A DNA stretch of 64,000 bases from Roseibium sp. HPY-6 (GTDB lineage: Bacteria > Pseudomonadota > Alphaproteobacteria > Rhizobiales > Stappiaceae), in assembly GCF_040530035.1 (NCBI RefSeq), contig NZ_JBEWCD010000002.1:434001-498000 (forward strand), read 5' to 3'. A program made the translations under genes and the position numbers. Positions 54,286-62,897 of this stretch are shown here, in pieces; the stretch's first letter is position 1; the number at the start of each line of letters is the position of its first letter. The notes beneath the pieces are model-generated. The model had not been told where the DNA came from, did no database searches, and was given only the letters and a program-made list of their open reading frames with translations.

Positions 54286-54852
54286 ATGACACAGGAATTC
54301 GACATCCGTACCCACGATATGCCCGAAACCATGCGCGTCCTTCTGAGCGATTATCCCCGCGACAGTTGGGAAGCGCATCCGGGTTTCAAGGAAAAAACCC
54401 GGCACTGGCTTGGCGCGCACCAGATGTTCCGCCAATTGGGCGAGCTGGTGCGCTTGGAAACAGAGCATTATCTGGACAGGTCGAGGGAGCCGGACGATTT
54501 CGCCGCCCGGCTTTCCTACTACGGTAATGCACTTGTCGCGAACCTGCACGGACACCACACCTGGGAAGACAGGAATTACTTTCCAGAACTCTCCGCTGCC
54601 GACCCGCGATTTGATGCAGGCCTGGAAATCCTGGAAAAAGATCACAAGGAACTGGATCGCGTGCTGGACCGGTTCACTGAAACGGCCAATCGTGCGATCC
54701 AGCTGATCCAGCTGGATGAACATCAGGCCCTTGAAGAAGCCGGTCAGCTTCATGGTTTGGCGGGAACGATCGAAGGGTTTCTCGACCGCCACCTCTCCGA
54801 CGAGGAGGAACTCGCTGTCCCCATCATCCTGCATCACCGGCTGCGGGGTTAG
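54286..54852 (+). CDS. Hemerythrin-like HHE domain protein
   Basis: A 188-residue four-helix protein. Candidate iron ligands are His in WLGAHQMFRQL, HGHHTWEDRNYFPEL, EKDHKELDRVLDRF, and HLSDEEELAVPIILHH, the spacing of hemerythrin cation-binding domains. It may bind oxygen or nitric oxide or repair iron-sulfur centres. I chose the ATG at 54286, which has AAGGAG six bases upstream; ATG codons at 54265 and 54280 overlap that site. It is convergent with the WYL regulator gene. Confidence 0.85.
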   Translation: MTQEFDIRTHDMPETMRVLLSDYPRDSWEAHPGFKEKTRHWLGAHQMFRQLGELVRLETEHYLDRSREPDDFAARLSYYGNALVANLHGHHTWEDRNYFPELSAADPRFDAGLEILEKDHKELDRVLDRFTETANRAIQLIQLDEHQALEEAGQLHGLAGTIEGFLDRHLSDEEELAVPIILHHRLRG

Positions 54853-54868
54853 GGGCGCCAGAAAGGAC

Positions 54869-54901
54869 TTGTCGCACGCGAAGGCTGTTCGTGTGCGGCA
54901 A
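54869..54901. terminator. Hairpin between convergent hemerythrin and WYL genes
   Basis: TTGTCGCACGCGAA and TTCGTGTGCGGCAA form a 14-bp stem with two wobble pairs and a five-base loop. It has no long T-tract but lies between two convergent stops and probably ends both transcripts. Confidence 0.6.
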
Positions 54902-54935
54902 CGTCCTCATTTGCACGTCGCGAAGGAGGACTGTC

Positions 54936-55652
54936 TCAATCGGTTTCGTCCGCCGGATCCTCATACCGTTCACGCTCGGCATCCATCGCGTGCTTCCAGT
55001 CGGCACGCAGCTGATCCTGTCGCCTGGGGATGGTCTCCTCTAGCGGCTCAGCCTCGATGATCCTTTCGGTCCGGAAGTATCGGAAATCTTCTCTCAACTC
55101 GCACCACGCTGCAATGATCCTTCCGTGATCTCTGTATCCGAGGAGAATGGGCCAGATGGTCCGCTCACTGAGGGTTCCGTTATTGTCCTCGTACCTTATG
55201 CGCAGCTTCTTTCTCTGCCGAACCGCAGCGCGGATCTCGGCCGAACTCAGAACTTCAGGCGGAAGGTCGGCAGGCGCTACACTGGTTGCCGGTGCAAGGA
55301 AGAGGCTCTCGAACTCCCGTGGCAGGATCGTTTCGATTTTCGTAAGCAGGCTTGTGGCCGCGTCTTGCAGTTCGGGTTCAGCCCGTGTCTGCACCCATTG
55401 TGCACCCAGGATTGCCGCTTCAATTTCGTTGGTTGTCAGCATGAGCGGCGGCATGTGAAATCCGGCTTCGAGAATATATCCCACACCAGCTTCCCCACGG
55501 ATCGGAACCCGGCGTGAAACAAGCGTGGCGATGTCGCGATAAACGGTGCGCTTGCACACTTCCAGCTCTGACGCAATTGTGGAAGCTGCGATCGGGTTCT
55601 TCGCACGGCGCAGGATCTCGATCAGTTCGAACAGTCTGTCGGCGCGCCTCAT
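54936..55652 (-). CDS. YafY-type HTH and WYL domain transcriptional regulator
   Basis: A 238-residue regulator. The N-terminal helix-turn-helix (RADRLFELIEILRRAKNPIA, SELEVCKRTVYRDIATLVSR) is at 3-45 and the WYL ligand-binding domain at about 140-220 (RYEDNNGTLSERTIWPILLG, then GRIIAAWCELREDFRYFRTE). It is divergent from a GFA-family gene and has a 32-bp palindrome between, its probable site. Regulators of this type often control one neighbouring enzyme. Confidence 0.92.
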   Translation of the reverse strand: MRRADRLFELIEILRRAKNPIAASTIASELEVCKRTVYRDIATLVSRRVPIRGEAGVGYILEAGFHMPPLMLTTNEIEAAILGAQWVQTRAEPELQDAATSLLTKIETILPREFESLFLAPATSVAPADLPPEVLSSAEIRAAVRQRKKLRIRYEDNNGTLSERTIWPILLGYRDHGRIIAAWCELREDFRYFRTERIIEAEPLEETIPRRQDQLRADWKHAMDAERERYEDPADETD

Positions 55653-55675
55653 GTTCCCCCCGTTTCAGATACTGA

Positions 55676-55707
55676 CACCATGCTGACAATACGCTGTCAG
55701 CATGGTG
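55676..55707. promoter_or_regulatory. WYL-regulator operator: inverted repeat with 13-bp perfect arms
   Basis: CACCATGCTGACA and TGTCAGCATGGTG are exact complements around ATACGC, 23 bases from the regulator start and about 42 from the GFA start. An extra CTGACA precedes the left arm. Confidence 0.72.
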
Positions 55708-55749
55708 CCTTTAAATGAGGAACATCACCACCCGGACAAGGAGAGCGTC

Positions 55750-56151
55750 GTGAAACTGTCAGGAAGTTGCTGTTGTGGTGCGGTCCGCTTTGTCGTTTCA
55801 GGAACGCCGGGGATGATGGGGACATGCCATTGCTCGCGCTGCCGAAAACTTGGCGCGTCACCCTTCGTCTTCGTCAAGAGGGATCAATTCGAACTCGTTA
55901 GCGGTGAAGCTGAAATCGAGTGCTATCAACCGGAAGCGCCCTACACGTTCGTTCGCTCTTTCTGCCGCAAATGTGGGACCTCTTTGGGCGAACCATTGTC
56001 GCCGGAAGCCAGTTTTCCGATCAATGCCCATTGTTTCGATGACGACCCGATTGTCCGCAATTCATTCCATGAGTTCGTTGCGGAAAAACCGGCCTGGTCC
56101 GCAATCTGCGATGATGCCCGGCAGTTCAAGGGGCATCCGGATACCGGCTGA
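55750..56151 (+). CDS. GFA (glutathione-dependent formaldehyde-activating) family protein
   Basis: A 133-residue zinc protein. The cysteines are in LSGSCCCGAVRF, GTCHCSRCRKLGASPFVF and RSFCRKCGTSLGEP, the CENP-V/GFA pattern. Such proteins bind glutathione adducts or related thiols; true formaldehyde activity is doubtful for most. The start is a GTG at 55750 with AAGGAG upstream. The divergent WYL regulator and strong palindrome indicate specific control. Confidence 0.9.
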   Translation: MKLSGSCCCGAVRFVVSGTPGMMGTCHCSRCRKLGASPFVFVKRDQFELVSGEAEIECYQPEAPYTFVRSFCRKCGTSLGEPLSPEASFPINAHCFDDDPIVRNSFHEFVAEKPAWSAICDDARQFKGHPDTG

Positions 56152-56312
56152 CATCGTGCCACGACGCCCGGTCGTCAGGTCACGATGGACGGATCCGTCA
56201 TTGCCGGATATCACTTCACGACGGCTCCATGGATCGGACCGGTCAATGGAGGCGCAAGATCGCAACGTCAAACGGACATTTATCCCCATCGGGAGGACGG
56301 CACTCGGACACG

Positions 56313-57173
56313 ATGCGCGGCATCATGCTCATGGCGACCGGCATGTTCATGTTCTCCGCCGTGGATACCATGGCAAAGTTCCTCACCGATACGATCCATC
56401 CGTTCCAGATTGTGTGGTGCCGCCAGCTGGGTCTGTTGCTCGGTGTCTTCCTCTTGATCAGCCTGAAGGGAAAGTCCGTACTCGTTTCTGCCAATCCGAA
56501 GCTTCAGATCGCGCGCGGAGCTCTGGCTGCAGTCTCGGCGACACTTTTCATTATCGGCGTAAAATTCGTGCCGCTTGCGGATGCGGTCGCCATTACATTC
56601 GTCGCTCCTTTCATGGTGACAGTCATGGGTGCGCTGATCCTGCGTGAGCCGGTCGGCATCCGGAGATGGAGTGCTGTTCTGATCGGCTTCATCGGCACAC
56701 TGATCGTGATCCGGCCGGGCCTCGGTGTCCTGCATCCCGCGGCAGGCCTGCTGGTGATCGCGGCTTCCGCATTCGCACTTCGGCAGATCCTGTCACGCGT
56801 TCTGGCCGGCGGTGACAGCGCCGGGACAACTGTCGCCTACACCGCGATTGTCTCCTGCGCCTTGCTGACGGTCCCGATGCTGTTTGTCTGGGAGCCCCCC
56901 TCCAGCACCACCGAAATCATCCTTCTTGTTGCTATGGCTGTCCTTGCCGCATGCGGCGAGACACTGGTCATAATGGCACTGGACGCTGCGCAGGCGGTCG
57001 TCGTCGCCCCTTTGCAATACACATTGCTGATCTGGGGAACGTTTTACGGTTTTGTCGTTTTCGGTCAGTTTCCCGATGCCTGGACCTGGTTCGGCGCCAT
57101 GATCATCGTCGCAACGGGTATTTACACGCTGAACCGGGAACGCTTGGCCCTGCAACGAGCGCCGAAACAGTGA
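56313..57173 (+). CDS. DMT superfamily (EamA) transporter
   Basis: A 286-residue membrane protein with ten helices in two EamA repeats (MATGMFMFSAVDTMAKFLTD and VAYTAIVSCALLTVPMLFVW). It differs in sequence from the two other DMT transporters in the window. The start is uncertain: ATG 56313 comes directly before the first helix, and an in-frame ATG at 56229 would add 28 non-hydrophobic residues. It ends 45 bases from the convergent alpha/beta hydrolase. The substrate is not known. Confidence 0.85.
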   Translation: MRGIMLMATGMFMFSAVDTMAKFLTDTIHPFQIVWCRQLGLLLGVFLLISLKGKSVLVSANPKLQIARGALAAVSATLFIIGVKFVPLADAVAITFVAPFMVTVMGALILREPVGIRRWSAVLIGFIGTLIVIRPGLGVLHPAAGLLVIAASAFALRQILSRVLAGGDSAGTTVAYTAIVSCALLTVPMLFVWEPPSSTTEIILLVAMAVLAACGETLVIMALDAAQAVVVAPLQYTLLIWGTFYGFVVFGQFPDAWTWFGAMIIVATGIYTLNRERLALQRAPKQ

Positions 57174-57218
57174 GCAGGTTGTTGCGGATCACCTATGGCG
57201 CCGATACCCGGATCGCTT

Positions 57219-58019
57219 TCAATCCCGCAAGGTCCGTTCCAGAAAATCGATGAGCAGGCGATGGTGCTCGTTCTCTCCCTCGCTGCCCGGAACGTGCCCC
57301 TCGTCCATGTAGTAATGCGCCTCAACACCAAGCCCATGATCGCGCCGCCGCGCCTCGAGCCGTTTGGTCATCTGAGGAGACCAGGTCTGATCCTTCATGC
57401 CTGCGGCTAGAAACAGCGGACCTTCAAAGTCTTCAACCGCGATGGGTGTCGTTGGCATTAAATTGTCGCTTCGGCCTCGCCATGCCCAGGCGCGCTGGGC
57501 AGGGTCCCAGGCTTGCCAACCCGGATCACCCGCATCCCGAAAACTGCGCGCATCGAACGCGCCGCAGACAACATCGGGAGCTGCCAGACAGGCAACGGCA
57601 TCCGCAGCGCCTTCGAGCTGTTCCTGCGCCATCAGCGACGCGACTAGAAGGGCATGCTCAGCGCCGCGGGAAACACCGTAAAGCGCCACCCGGCCATTGC
57701 AGGCCGCAAAGGAACGCAGGCTCTTAAGTGCCTCGACGGTGCGGAACAGTTCGATCGTTTCGATCGAACCGGCGTTCCACGCATTGCCGCCTTTCGAATA
57801 GGCATGCGGATAGGCAAGAAAACCGGAGGCTGCAAGAATGGCCGCGGTCCTGTGCGACCATCCGGAAAGGCCGCCTTCAGACCCGTGCAACACAAGGACG
57901 GCAGGATGCGGGCCCGCGTCTGCAGGACCATAAGTGGTCCCCCAATCGGGCAACAGACGACGATGGACGGCAAGTGGCATGACTTCAATCGGCTTTGTAA
58001 AGTGAGCAGGCGTGTGCAT
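57219..58019 (-). CDS. Alpha/beta hydrolase (acyl-CoA thioester hydrolase/BAAT C-terminal-like)
   Basis: A 266-residue hydrolase. It has VLVLHGSEGGLSGWSHRTAA with the oxyanion HG near residue 45, the nucleophile elbow ALYGVSRGAEHALL (Ser), an Asp in AAGMKDQTWSP, and a late His in YYMDEGHVPGSE. The plan fits dienelactone-hydrolase-like or BAAT-like enzymes. The ATG at 58019 is used; a GTG at 58034 is also in frame. It stands alone between convergent and divergent neighbours. Confidence 0.85.
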   Translation of the reverse strand: MHTPAHFTKPIEVMPLAVHRRLLPDWGTTYGPADAGPHPAVLVLHGSEGGLSGWSHRTAAILAASGFLAYPHAYSKGGNAWNAGSIETIELFRTVEALKSLRSFAACNGRVALYGVSRGAEHALLVASLMAQEQLEGAADAVACLAAPDVVCGAFDARSFRDAGDPGWQAWDPAQRAWAWRGRSDNLMPTTPIAVEDFEGPLFLAAGMKDQTWSPQMTKRLEARRRDHGLGVEAHYYMDEGHVPGSEGENEHHRLLIDFLERTLRD

Positions 58020-58236
58020 CGCGGTGATGATCACCCTTGCAACGGGTTTGTCTCAAGGTTGATGTTTTTCGATACACAACCGGATTATGGCTGAGTTAAG
58101 ACCGGCTGCGTGCGGCGCAGAACGATTTCTCAGCGCATCGGTGATCATGAAGGCGCGCTTGGCGCGTGCACCATACCCTGGAATTGCGGTCACGCTTTGG
58201 AGTGCAGTATGCTTTCGCAAAGGAAAGAGGCTGAAC

Positions 58237-59085
58237 ATGGGGCTCGGTAACCAGATTTCGGACAACCTGCAAACCGTTTGGCAGCGGCGTCCGCAATTCC
58301 GATCCGCCGCCGCCGCATTGATTGTCTTCGCTGCAATTCTGGCAGCACCGGACGGAGCCACGGCGCAGGACGGATTCAGTACTGGCGATGATAACGGCGA
58401 TGCACCGGTCACGGTGCCCGGGTTCGGCAATCCTGCTCCTGAACCGCTGCGCGACCGGCCTGAACTCGGCGCGGAAGGTACGGGTGACTACGCCGCGTTT
58501 CTTGGCCGCTTTTCCGTCCTACAGCCGAGCGAAGACCTGGCAGGTGTCTGGTCGGTCATGGGTGTGACGCTCCGCCTGTGTGGCGCTCTTTACCGCGGCG
58601 AAGGCAACCTGCTTCAAGTCGCGCCCAAAGGGTTCAAGATCGAGCGCAGCGACATTTATGTTCTCGGTTTCGCCGGTAAGGTCTGGAATGAAGACGCCTA
58701 CGCGATCACCATAACCGGCGACAGCGAGAAAGACGCAGCCGCAGGGCACCCAGGCTGGGAAGTTGAATTTCGTGAAGACGGCAGCCTGCGGTCTTGCGGC
58801 GTGATGCTGGGGTCGCCAACGATAGACCGTCAGAGTTCGGCCACTGAGGATAGTCGGAAAAATGCCGCCTTTTTCATGGTGACCGCGTTTCCGCAAATCT
58901 ACTCGGGGATCGTAACGGAACCGCATTACAACGGGGCTTTCCGGGTCGATTTGTTCGGACTTCACGAAATGCTGACACCGTGCGGTGGGACCTGGTGCAA
59001 GACGACGACCATTTACGATTTTCGTGATGGCAATTGGCAGTTCAGCTCCAGAACGAGTTTCAGTCGTCAATCCCAATCACGGTGA
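58237..59085 (+). CDS. Secreted hypothetical protein
   Basis: A 282-residue protein I do not recognise. After a basic start, a hydrophobic segment (SAAAALIVFAAILAAPDGAT at about 27-46) serves as signal or anchor, with a probable cut near ATAQD. A Pro/Asp-rich linker follows, then a soluble domain with SVMGVTLRLCGALYRGEGNL, DAYAITITGDSEK, and LHEMLTPCGGTWCKTTTIYD (each within 20). Four cysteines could pair in the periplasm. An AAAGAGG site precedes the ATG at 58237. Confidence 0.62.
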   Translation: MGLGNQISDNLQTVWQRRPQFRSAAAALIVFAAILAAPDGATAQDGFSTGDDNGDAPVTVPGFGNPAPEPLRDRPELGAEGTGDYAAFLGRFSVLQPSEDLAGVWSVMGVTLRLCGALYRGEGNLLQVAPKGFKIERSDIYVLGFAGKVWNEDAYAITITGDSEKDAAAGHPGWEVEFREDGSLRSCGVMLGSPTIDRQSSATEDSRKNAAFFMVTAFPQIYSGIVTEPHYNGAFRVDLFGLHEMLTPCGGTWCKTTTIYDFRDGNWQFSSRTSFSRQSQSR

Positions 59086-59160
59086 CAACCCAGTCGTATT
59101 TTCCGGGTTTGCTGAAAAGCTGGAGGTCAATACGCCGTGTGCCCGGAATGCTCCTGCGTT

Positions 59161-62100
59161 CTATTTTGCTTCCGTGACAAAACCATCCGGGCTTTCGAGA
59201 AAGGAAAGCAGGTCCGGGAAAGCTTTTGGTCTGGCAAAGTAATAGCCCTGCAGCCGGTCACAGCCAAGTTTCGTCAGGATCTCTGCCTGCTCACGCGTTT
59301 CGACACCTTCGGCGGTCACGCCCAGCTCGAGCGCCTGACCGATTTCGATGATCGATCGAAGCAGGCGCAGCCCGCCGCTGCCCTCTGACACCAGAGAAAC
59401 GAGGCGCCTGTCGATCTTCAGGCGGTCCGGATTGATCCTTTGCAGGGCAACAACGGAAGCACGTCCACTTCCGAAGTCGTCGACCTCAATACCGATGCCA
59501 AGATCGCGAAGCTCGTTAAGCCGGAACAGGAAATCGTCGTCCTGCTCTTCCAGGAAGATTGTTTCCAGCAGTTCAAAACTAACCGGGCCTGAATAGGCTT
59601 GAACGTGCGCACGGATTGCGTCGATTTCACTGTCGTTGACACGGTTTTCGCTGACATTGAACGACAGCGAAGGTGGATTCGACATCGTTCCGAAGGCAGT
59701 TTGGCACTCTGAAATGGCCCGCTCAAATATCATGCGATCTATGTCTGCGGCGACATTCAGATCCGTTGCGACGGAGAGGAAAGCGGCCGGGGCAACGATG
59801 CCTTTTTCAGGGTGCCGCCAGCGCGCCAGAACCTCGATACCCACCACAGCACCCGACGCGGCATCCACCTGCGGCTGGTAGAAGGGCTCGAATTCGTCGC
59901 TCTCGATCGCGCGCAGCAGATCATCCGCGACTTCCTTCGTGCGATGCACCTCTTCCAGATCGGACCGGTCGAATATGCCCAACTGGCCACGCCCGCGTCT
60001 CTTGGCCTTGTAGAGGGCAACGTCGGAGTTTGTCAGCAGCTGATCGACACGGGCAAGCGGCGTGCGGGCGAGGCCAATTGAAGCGCCGAACCGACAGATT
60101 TTCCCCTCATAGCGCATGGGGCGTGACAGTTCTCCTATGAGGCTTTTGGCCAGTCTCTCGGGGCGGTCGTCGTCGCCGTCGACATGGAGGAGGACGACGA
60201 ATTCATCTCCGCCGATCCGTGCGATCACGTCCTGTGGCTCTGCGTTTTCGCGAATGCGCTCGGAGATGCCCAGAAGTACCTTGTCGCCCGCATCGTGTCC
60301 CATGGTGTCATTGATCTGCTTGAACCGGTCAAGGTCGATATGAAGGACCGCAAGTTCCCCACCGATCTCTTCGCGACGCTCAACGAGTTCGTCGAATCTC
60401 TGGGTCAGATATCGCCGGTTGCCGAGGCCGGTCAGGTCGTCATGAAGCGCCTTGTAGGTGATTTCCTGGTTCGCGGTTTCGAGCCTCTTCGAATACTGCT
60501 CAAGCGCGCGGCGTTGGCGTACAACCTCCGTGATGTTGAGACGCAGGACAACATATTCGCCTTTTTCTGTGCGGGAGCGAACCATACGATGGTGCTGGTC
60601 GCCGGAAAACTCGAAATCCTCGATGCCCGGTGTCAGGAGGTCTGGCGAATAATACTCTTCGACCCATTCATCCTCGCGCCCGATGGCGGCCGGGATTTTT
60701 CCGCACTTCGCGGCGTGCCGGAGCAGTTCCTTCAGGCTCGTACCCGCACTTATTCCGGATGGGCGGTCTGACATGGACTCTGCGTAGGCCGGGTTCCAGA
60801 TGACGAGATTGTGTCCCTCGTCATAAATTGCGAACGGATCCGGGTAGGCCTTGATGGCGGAAAAGAGCCGGTCCTGCGTTTCCTCCAGCGCCCGGCGTTG
60901 TCGCACGAGTTCTGTGGTATCGATCCTGAGCATCACCAGATCGCCGTTTTCGACGCGGGTTCTGTGAAGCCTGTGGTGCACGTCTCCCGGCAGTTCGAGA
61001 TCCTGAACCGGTTTGCTGACGTCGACTTCCTGGTGTTCGTCAGACATCCATTCTTCTTCCCGGCCGATGGCATTTGCAATCTTGCCGGCCTGGATCGCAA
61101 TACGCGCGACATGCGTCCGGTGCATGCCGGCCTGCAGATCTTCGGAGTTGTTTGACATTGATTGCCGGTAGGCATCGTTGCAGACCACCAGCCGGTCTTC
61201 GGCATCGTAAATGACAAACGGGGCCGGATAGGCGTTCAAGGCGGCAAGCAGCCTTGCCTCCGCCGCTTCCGCGTTGCGTTTCTGGCGGACGAATTCCGTT
61301 GAGTTGAGCCGGATCACCACATAGTCGCCGTTGGACGACCGGGACCGCAACAGTCGATGGTGAATATCGCCATCCAGTTCGACATCCTGCCAGTCGCTGT
61401 CGAGCGTGTCCGGCGCCATAATGTTTTCAACCCAGGCGTCTTCCTGACCCATGGCATCAGGATAACGCCCGTGTCGAACGGCGGTTCGAAGGACTTCCCG
61501 AAGATGCATTCCCTCAAATAGCTCTTCGGCATCGTCGGTCATGGAAGACGCATAGCCCGTGTTCCAGCACACAAGGTTCAGGTCCTTGTCGTAGATCACA
61601 ATCGGGTCTGGGTAAGCGTTGAGTGCGGCAACAAGGCGGGCGTGCGTGCGGTTGGCGGCCTTGCGTTCCCGAACGATTTCGGTCGTGTCGAAGCGGATGA
61701 CAAGCATGTCACCATTCGGGACCGCACTTCGCAGAACCCGGTGATGGATATCGTCGGCAATTTCAACGTCAGTGGCAGGCGCCGTCTCTGTTGCATGCAA
61801 CACCTGCTCTTTGAGCCAGGTTTCTTCGCGCCCGCGCGCTTCTGGGAACCGACCGTTCTCAAGAGCAATTCTCAGAACATCCTCAATGCTCAGCCCGGCT
61901 TTGACTTCCGAGGGATCGTCGCTCATCGAGGCGGCAAATGCATCGTTCCAGAAATAGAGGCGTCTTTCGTCATCGTAGATTGCGATCGGTTCGGAATAAG
62001 CACTCAATGCCTGTCTCAGACGCAAGTCCGGTGCGTCTGCGGGAGGGGCCGAGGCCGTTTCTGCCGCCGGTGCGCCTGCCGACGCAGCTTTTCCGGCAAC

Positions 62101-62496
62101 CGGACTGTCTGCTTGCGTGTGTGGGCTGATCTCCCGGTATGTGGCACAAACGAAGTGACCTTCTTGTTCCGCGCTTTCAACAATAATGACGGAAAGGCTG
62201 GCAAGCATCGCTGATCCGTCCAACCTCCGGCATTTCACCTGATCAACGGCAAAGGCGCGGGTGCTCTCTTCCGGTTTCAAACCGCCGGCAAGGCCGAGCA
62301 GCTGAGAGGCGTTATCGAAATGAAGGCTGTTTATCGGCTGGCCCAGGATGTCTTCGGGTCCGAAACCGAAGCACTCTGAAAACGATCTGTTCACATGGAC
62401 AATGATGGGGGTGCTTGCACCGGGCGCGAGATGGCCGATCGCAACGGCATCCCCCGTCAGGTCCATAAAGTTATTCTTTAGCGCCGATACATCCAT
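59161..62496 (-). CDS. Multi-PAS GGDEF-EAL cyclic-di-GMP protein
   Basis: A 1111-residue soluble protein. A first PAS domain (about 1-125) is followed by an Ala/Pro linker and four tandem PAS_7-type repeats (about 160-650). Each repeat has AYPDPI or a close variant, a WN/CN-x-AY-type segment, GREEEW or similar, HHRxxRS and a final TTE-VRQRRA. The GGDEF domain (about 680-830) has the active-site loop ARIGGDEFVVLL, and the EAL domain (about 850-1100) has EVLARWRHP and EVDDFGSGRASVVAL. Both active sites look largely intact, so it may make and break cyclic-di-GMP. There is no membrane segment. It stands alone. Confidence 0.93.
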   Translation of the reverse strand: MDVSALKNNFMDLTGDAVAIGHLAPGASTPIIVHVNRSFSECFGFGPEDILGQPINSLHFDNASQLLGLAGGLKPEESTRAFAVDQVKCRRLDGSAMLASLSVIIVESAEQEGHFVCATYREISPHTQADSPVAGKAASAGAPAAETASAPPADAPDLRLRQALSAYSEPIAIYDDERRLYFWNDAFAASMSDDPSEVKAGLSIEDVLRIALENGRFPEARGREETWLKEQVLHATETAPATDVEIADDIHHRVLRSAVPNGDMLVIRFDTTEIVRERKAANRTHARLVAALNAYPDPIVIYDKDLNLVCWNTGYASSMTDDAEELFEGMHLREVLRTAVRHGRYPDAMGQEDAWVENIMAPDTLDSDWQDVELDGDIHHRLLRSRSSNGDYVVIRLNSTEFVRQKRNAEAAEARLLAALNAYPAPFVIYDAEDRLVVCNDAYRQSMSNNSEDLQAGMHRTHVARIAIQAGKIANAIGREEEWMSDEHQEVDVSKPVQDLELPGDVHHRLHRTRVENGDLVMLRIDTTELVRQRRALEETQDRLFSAIKAYPDPFAIYDEGHNLVIWNPAYAESMSDRPSGISAGTSLKELLRHAAKCGKIPAAIGREDEWVEEYYSPDLLTPGIEDFEFSGDQHHRMVRSRTEKGEYVVLRLNITEVVRQRRALEQYSKRLETANQEITYKALHDDLTGLGNRRYLTQRFDELVERREEIGGELAVLHIDLDRFKQINDTMGHDAGDKVLLGISERIRENAEPQDVIARIGGDEFVVLLHVDGDDDRPERLAKSLIGELSRPMRYEGKICRFGASIGLARTPLARVDQLLTNSDVALYKAKRRGRGQLGIFDRSDLEEVHRTKEVADDLLRAIESDEFEPFYQPQVDAASGAVVGIEVLARWRHPEKGIVAPAAFLSVATDLNVAADIDRMIFERAISECQTAFGTMSNPPSLSFNVSENRVNDSEIDAIRAHVQAYSGPVSFELLETIFLEEQDDDFLFRLNELRDLGIGIEVDDFGSGRASVVALQRINPDRLKIDRRLVSLVSEGSGGLRLLRSIIEIGQALELGVTAEGVETREQAEILTKLGCDRLQGYYFARPKAFPDLLSFLESPDGFVTEAK

Positions 62497-62897
62497 ATTG
62501 CCTCACAACCCAGTATTTGAGTGTAAAACAACAGGGTTAGATAAAAATAAATAGGTTCCAATACAGCTACAAAAACGAAGAATGATTTTCAACTATCCGT
62601 AAATCTAGCAGGTGTTTTTACACTTCGCTGGATTGTTCAGGTGTTTTTGCCGAATATTGTTCGTATATTTACAACCTGTTCATGCGGCAGTGGCGTCTTG
62701 ACCCGCCATGCGCGTGTCATCAGCGTCACTCTTTCAGAAGCCCAAACAAGGAAACTGATGCGGCGCGGGCCTATCAGCCAGCAAATCGAAGCTGAAAGGT
62801 GTATTTGTGGACAGGGAAGACAGTCTCTCCACTCTTGGAAGAAACCGGAGCTGATGTCACTGTGGGCGCTCTTGAGTGAGAAATGGAGGGCAGGCCA
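62497..62897. promoter_or_regulatory. AT-rich divergent intergenic region
   Basis: This gap of about 400 bases separates the GGDEF-EAL gene from the WD40 gene. The left 150 bases are AT-rich and hold two exact copies of CAGGTGTTTTT at 62609-62619 and 62638-62648, 29 bases apart. I see no convincing gene; one open frame to the right has no ribosome site and overlaps the WD40 start. Confidence 0.5.
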
